This document shows positions 4,570-5,020 of a stretch of DNA of 5,020 nt, piece after piece. Below the pieces are notes generated by a model. The model saw nothing but the letters and a program-made list of their open reading frames with translations. It ran no database searches and was not told where the DNA came from. Origin of the DNA: Terrimesophilobacter sp044508495 (GTDB lineage Bacteria; Actinomycetota; Actinomycetes; Actinomycetales; Microbacteriaceae); contig JBIQHP010000124.1 of assembly GCA_044508495.1 (NCBI GenBank), positions 1-5,020 of the forward strand, read 5' to 3'. A program made the translations under genes and the position numbers. Position 1 is the first letter of the stretch. Each line of letters opens with the position of its first letter.

Positions 4570-5020
4570 ATGACCGGTGAGACGGCGACGATGCCGGTGA
4601 AGAAAGGCCTCGGGCCGGCCTTCGCGAACCTCTTCACGGCCAACATCGCGAGCAGTCTCGGCGACGGCATCGCGAGGACCGCGATCCCGCTCCTCGCGGT
4701 GCAGGTCACCCTCGACCCGCTGCTCATCTCCGGCATCGCCGCCCTCGCGATGCTGCCCTGGCTGTTCTTCGCGATCCCGGCCGGCATCCTCATCGACCGG
4801 ATCGACCGACGGGCCGCCCTCGCGATGGCCAACACCGTGCGCACGCTGCTGGCCGTCGCGCTCTTCGTCATCACGGCATCCGGCAATCTCACCATCTGGT
4901 GGCTCTACCTCATCATCTTCGTCTACGGGATCTTCGAGACCGTCTACGACGGGGCGATCCGCGCGGTCGCCCCGAGCATCCTCGAGAAGGCCCAGCTGCC
5001 GCGCGCGAACTCGCTCATCG
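4570..5020 (+). CDS. MFS transporter (EntS-like exporter family), N-terminal part only
   Basis: 150 codons are visible before the right edge cuts the gene. After a short hydrophilic start (MTGETATMPVKKGLGPAF) come likely membrane segments at about 17-45, 52-75, 84-104 and 108-130. FANLFTANIASSLGDGIART (18-37) forms the first. Segment 2 leads into the major-facilitator motif A, GILIDRIDRR at 72-81. After segment 4 comes YDGAIRAVAPSIL (126-138), which resembles the EntS/MFS_3 group of siderophore and drug exporters. Such proteins use the proton gradient to expel small molecules across the cytoplasmic membrane; the substrate is unknown. The tandem palindromic operator over the promoter suggests induction by a ligand, possibly the exported compound itself. 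The full protein is expected to be about 400 residues. No repressor gene lies upstream; one may lie downstream, outside the window. Confidence 0.92.
   Translation, partial: MTGETATMPVKKGLGPAFANLFTANIASSLGDGIARTAIPLLAVQVTLDPLLISGIAALAMLPWLFFAIPAGILIDRIDRRAALAMANTVRTLLAVALFVITASGNLTIWWLYLIIFVYGIFETVYDGAIRAVAPSILEKAQLPRANSLI

Overview
The window is a stretch of high-GC chromosome (roughly 70 % by eye). It looks like an actinobacterium, most probably Microbacteriaceae. The reasons are the C/G third-position bias, the frequent use of GTG starts, the likely leaderless genes, and an actinobacterial gene set: an LLM-class flavoprotein, a DUF6186-like small membrane protein, a DUF4349 lipoprotein and an EntS-like MFS transporter. 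The genus assignment is inference only.

Layout. On the minus strand at 1-1829 lies a compact three-gene operon, transcribed right to left. It encodes a six-segment membrane protein, a 68-residue tryptophan-rich membrane protein whose start overlaps the previous stop (ATGA), and a luciferase-like flavin-dependent oxidoreductase that runs off the left edge. A 67-base divergent promoter region (1830-1896) separates this operon from a 125-residue plus-strand protein of unknown function (1897-2274). That gene converges, with only 9 bases between, on a minus-strand DUF4349 lipoprotein gene (2284-3162). After a 178-base divergent region come a plus-strand 65-residue charged helical protein (3341-3538) and an alpha/beta-fold hydrolase (3639-4421). 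The start of an MFS exporter gene (4570 to the right edge) follows.

Regulation is the richest part of the window. Four genes (starts 1829-, 1897+, 3162- and 3639+) have a -10-like hexamer ending exactly six bases before the start codon and no usable Shine-Dalgarno sequence, as expected for leaderless transcripts. The two genes with real Shine-Dalgarno sequences (3341 and 4570) have -10 elements further upstream. The MFS promoter carries two copies of a perfect palindrome built on TCACGATATATCGTGA, centred 25 bases apart. One overlaps the -10 and the other lies just after the predicted transcription start. This is a classic repressor-operator arrangement for an inducible efflux pump, and the repressor gene is not in the window.

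Apart from the operon and the operator-controlled exporter, the genes appear to be separate housekeeping or envelope functions. I see no mobile element, CRISPR array, RNA gene or evident multi-gene defence or biosynthetic system. The tandem operator is the signal most worth following.
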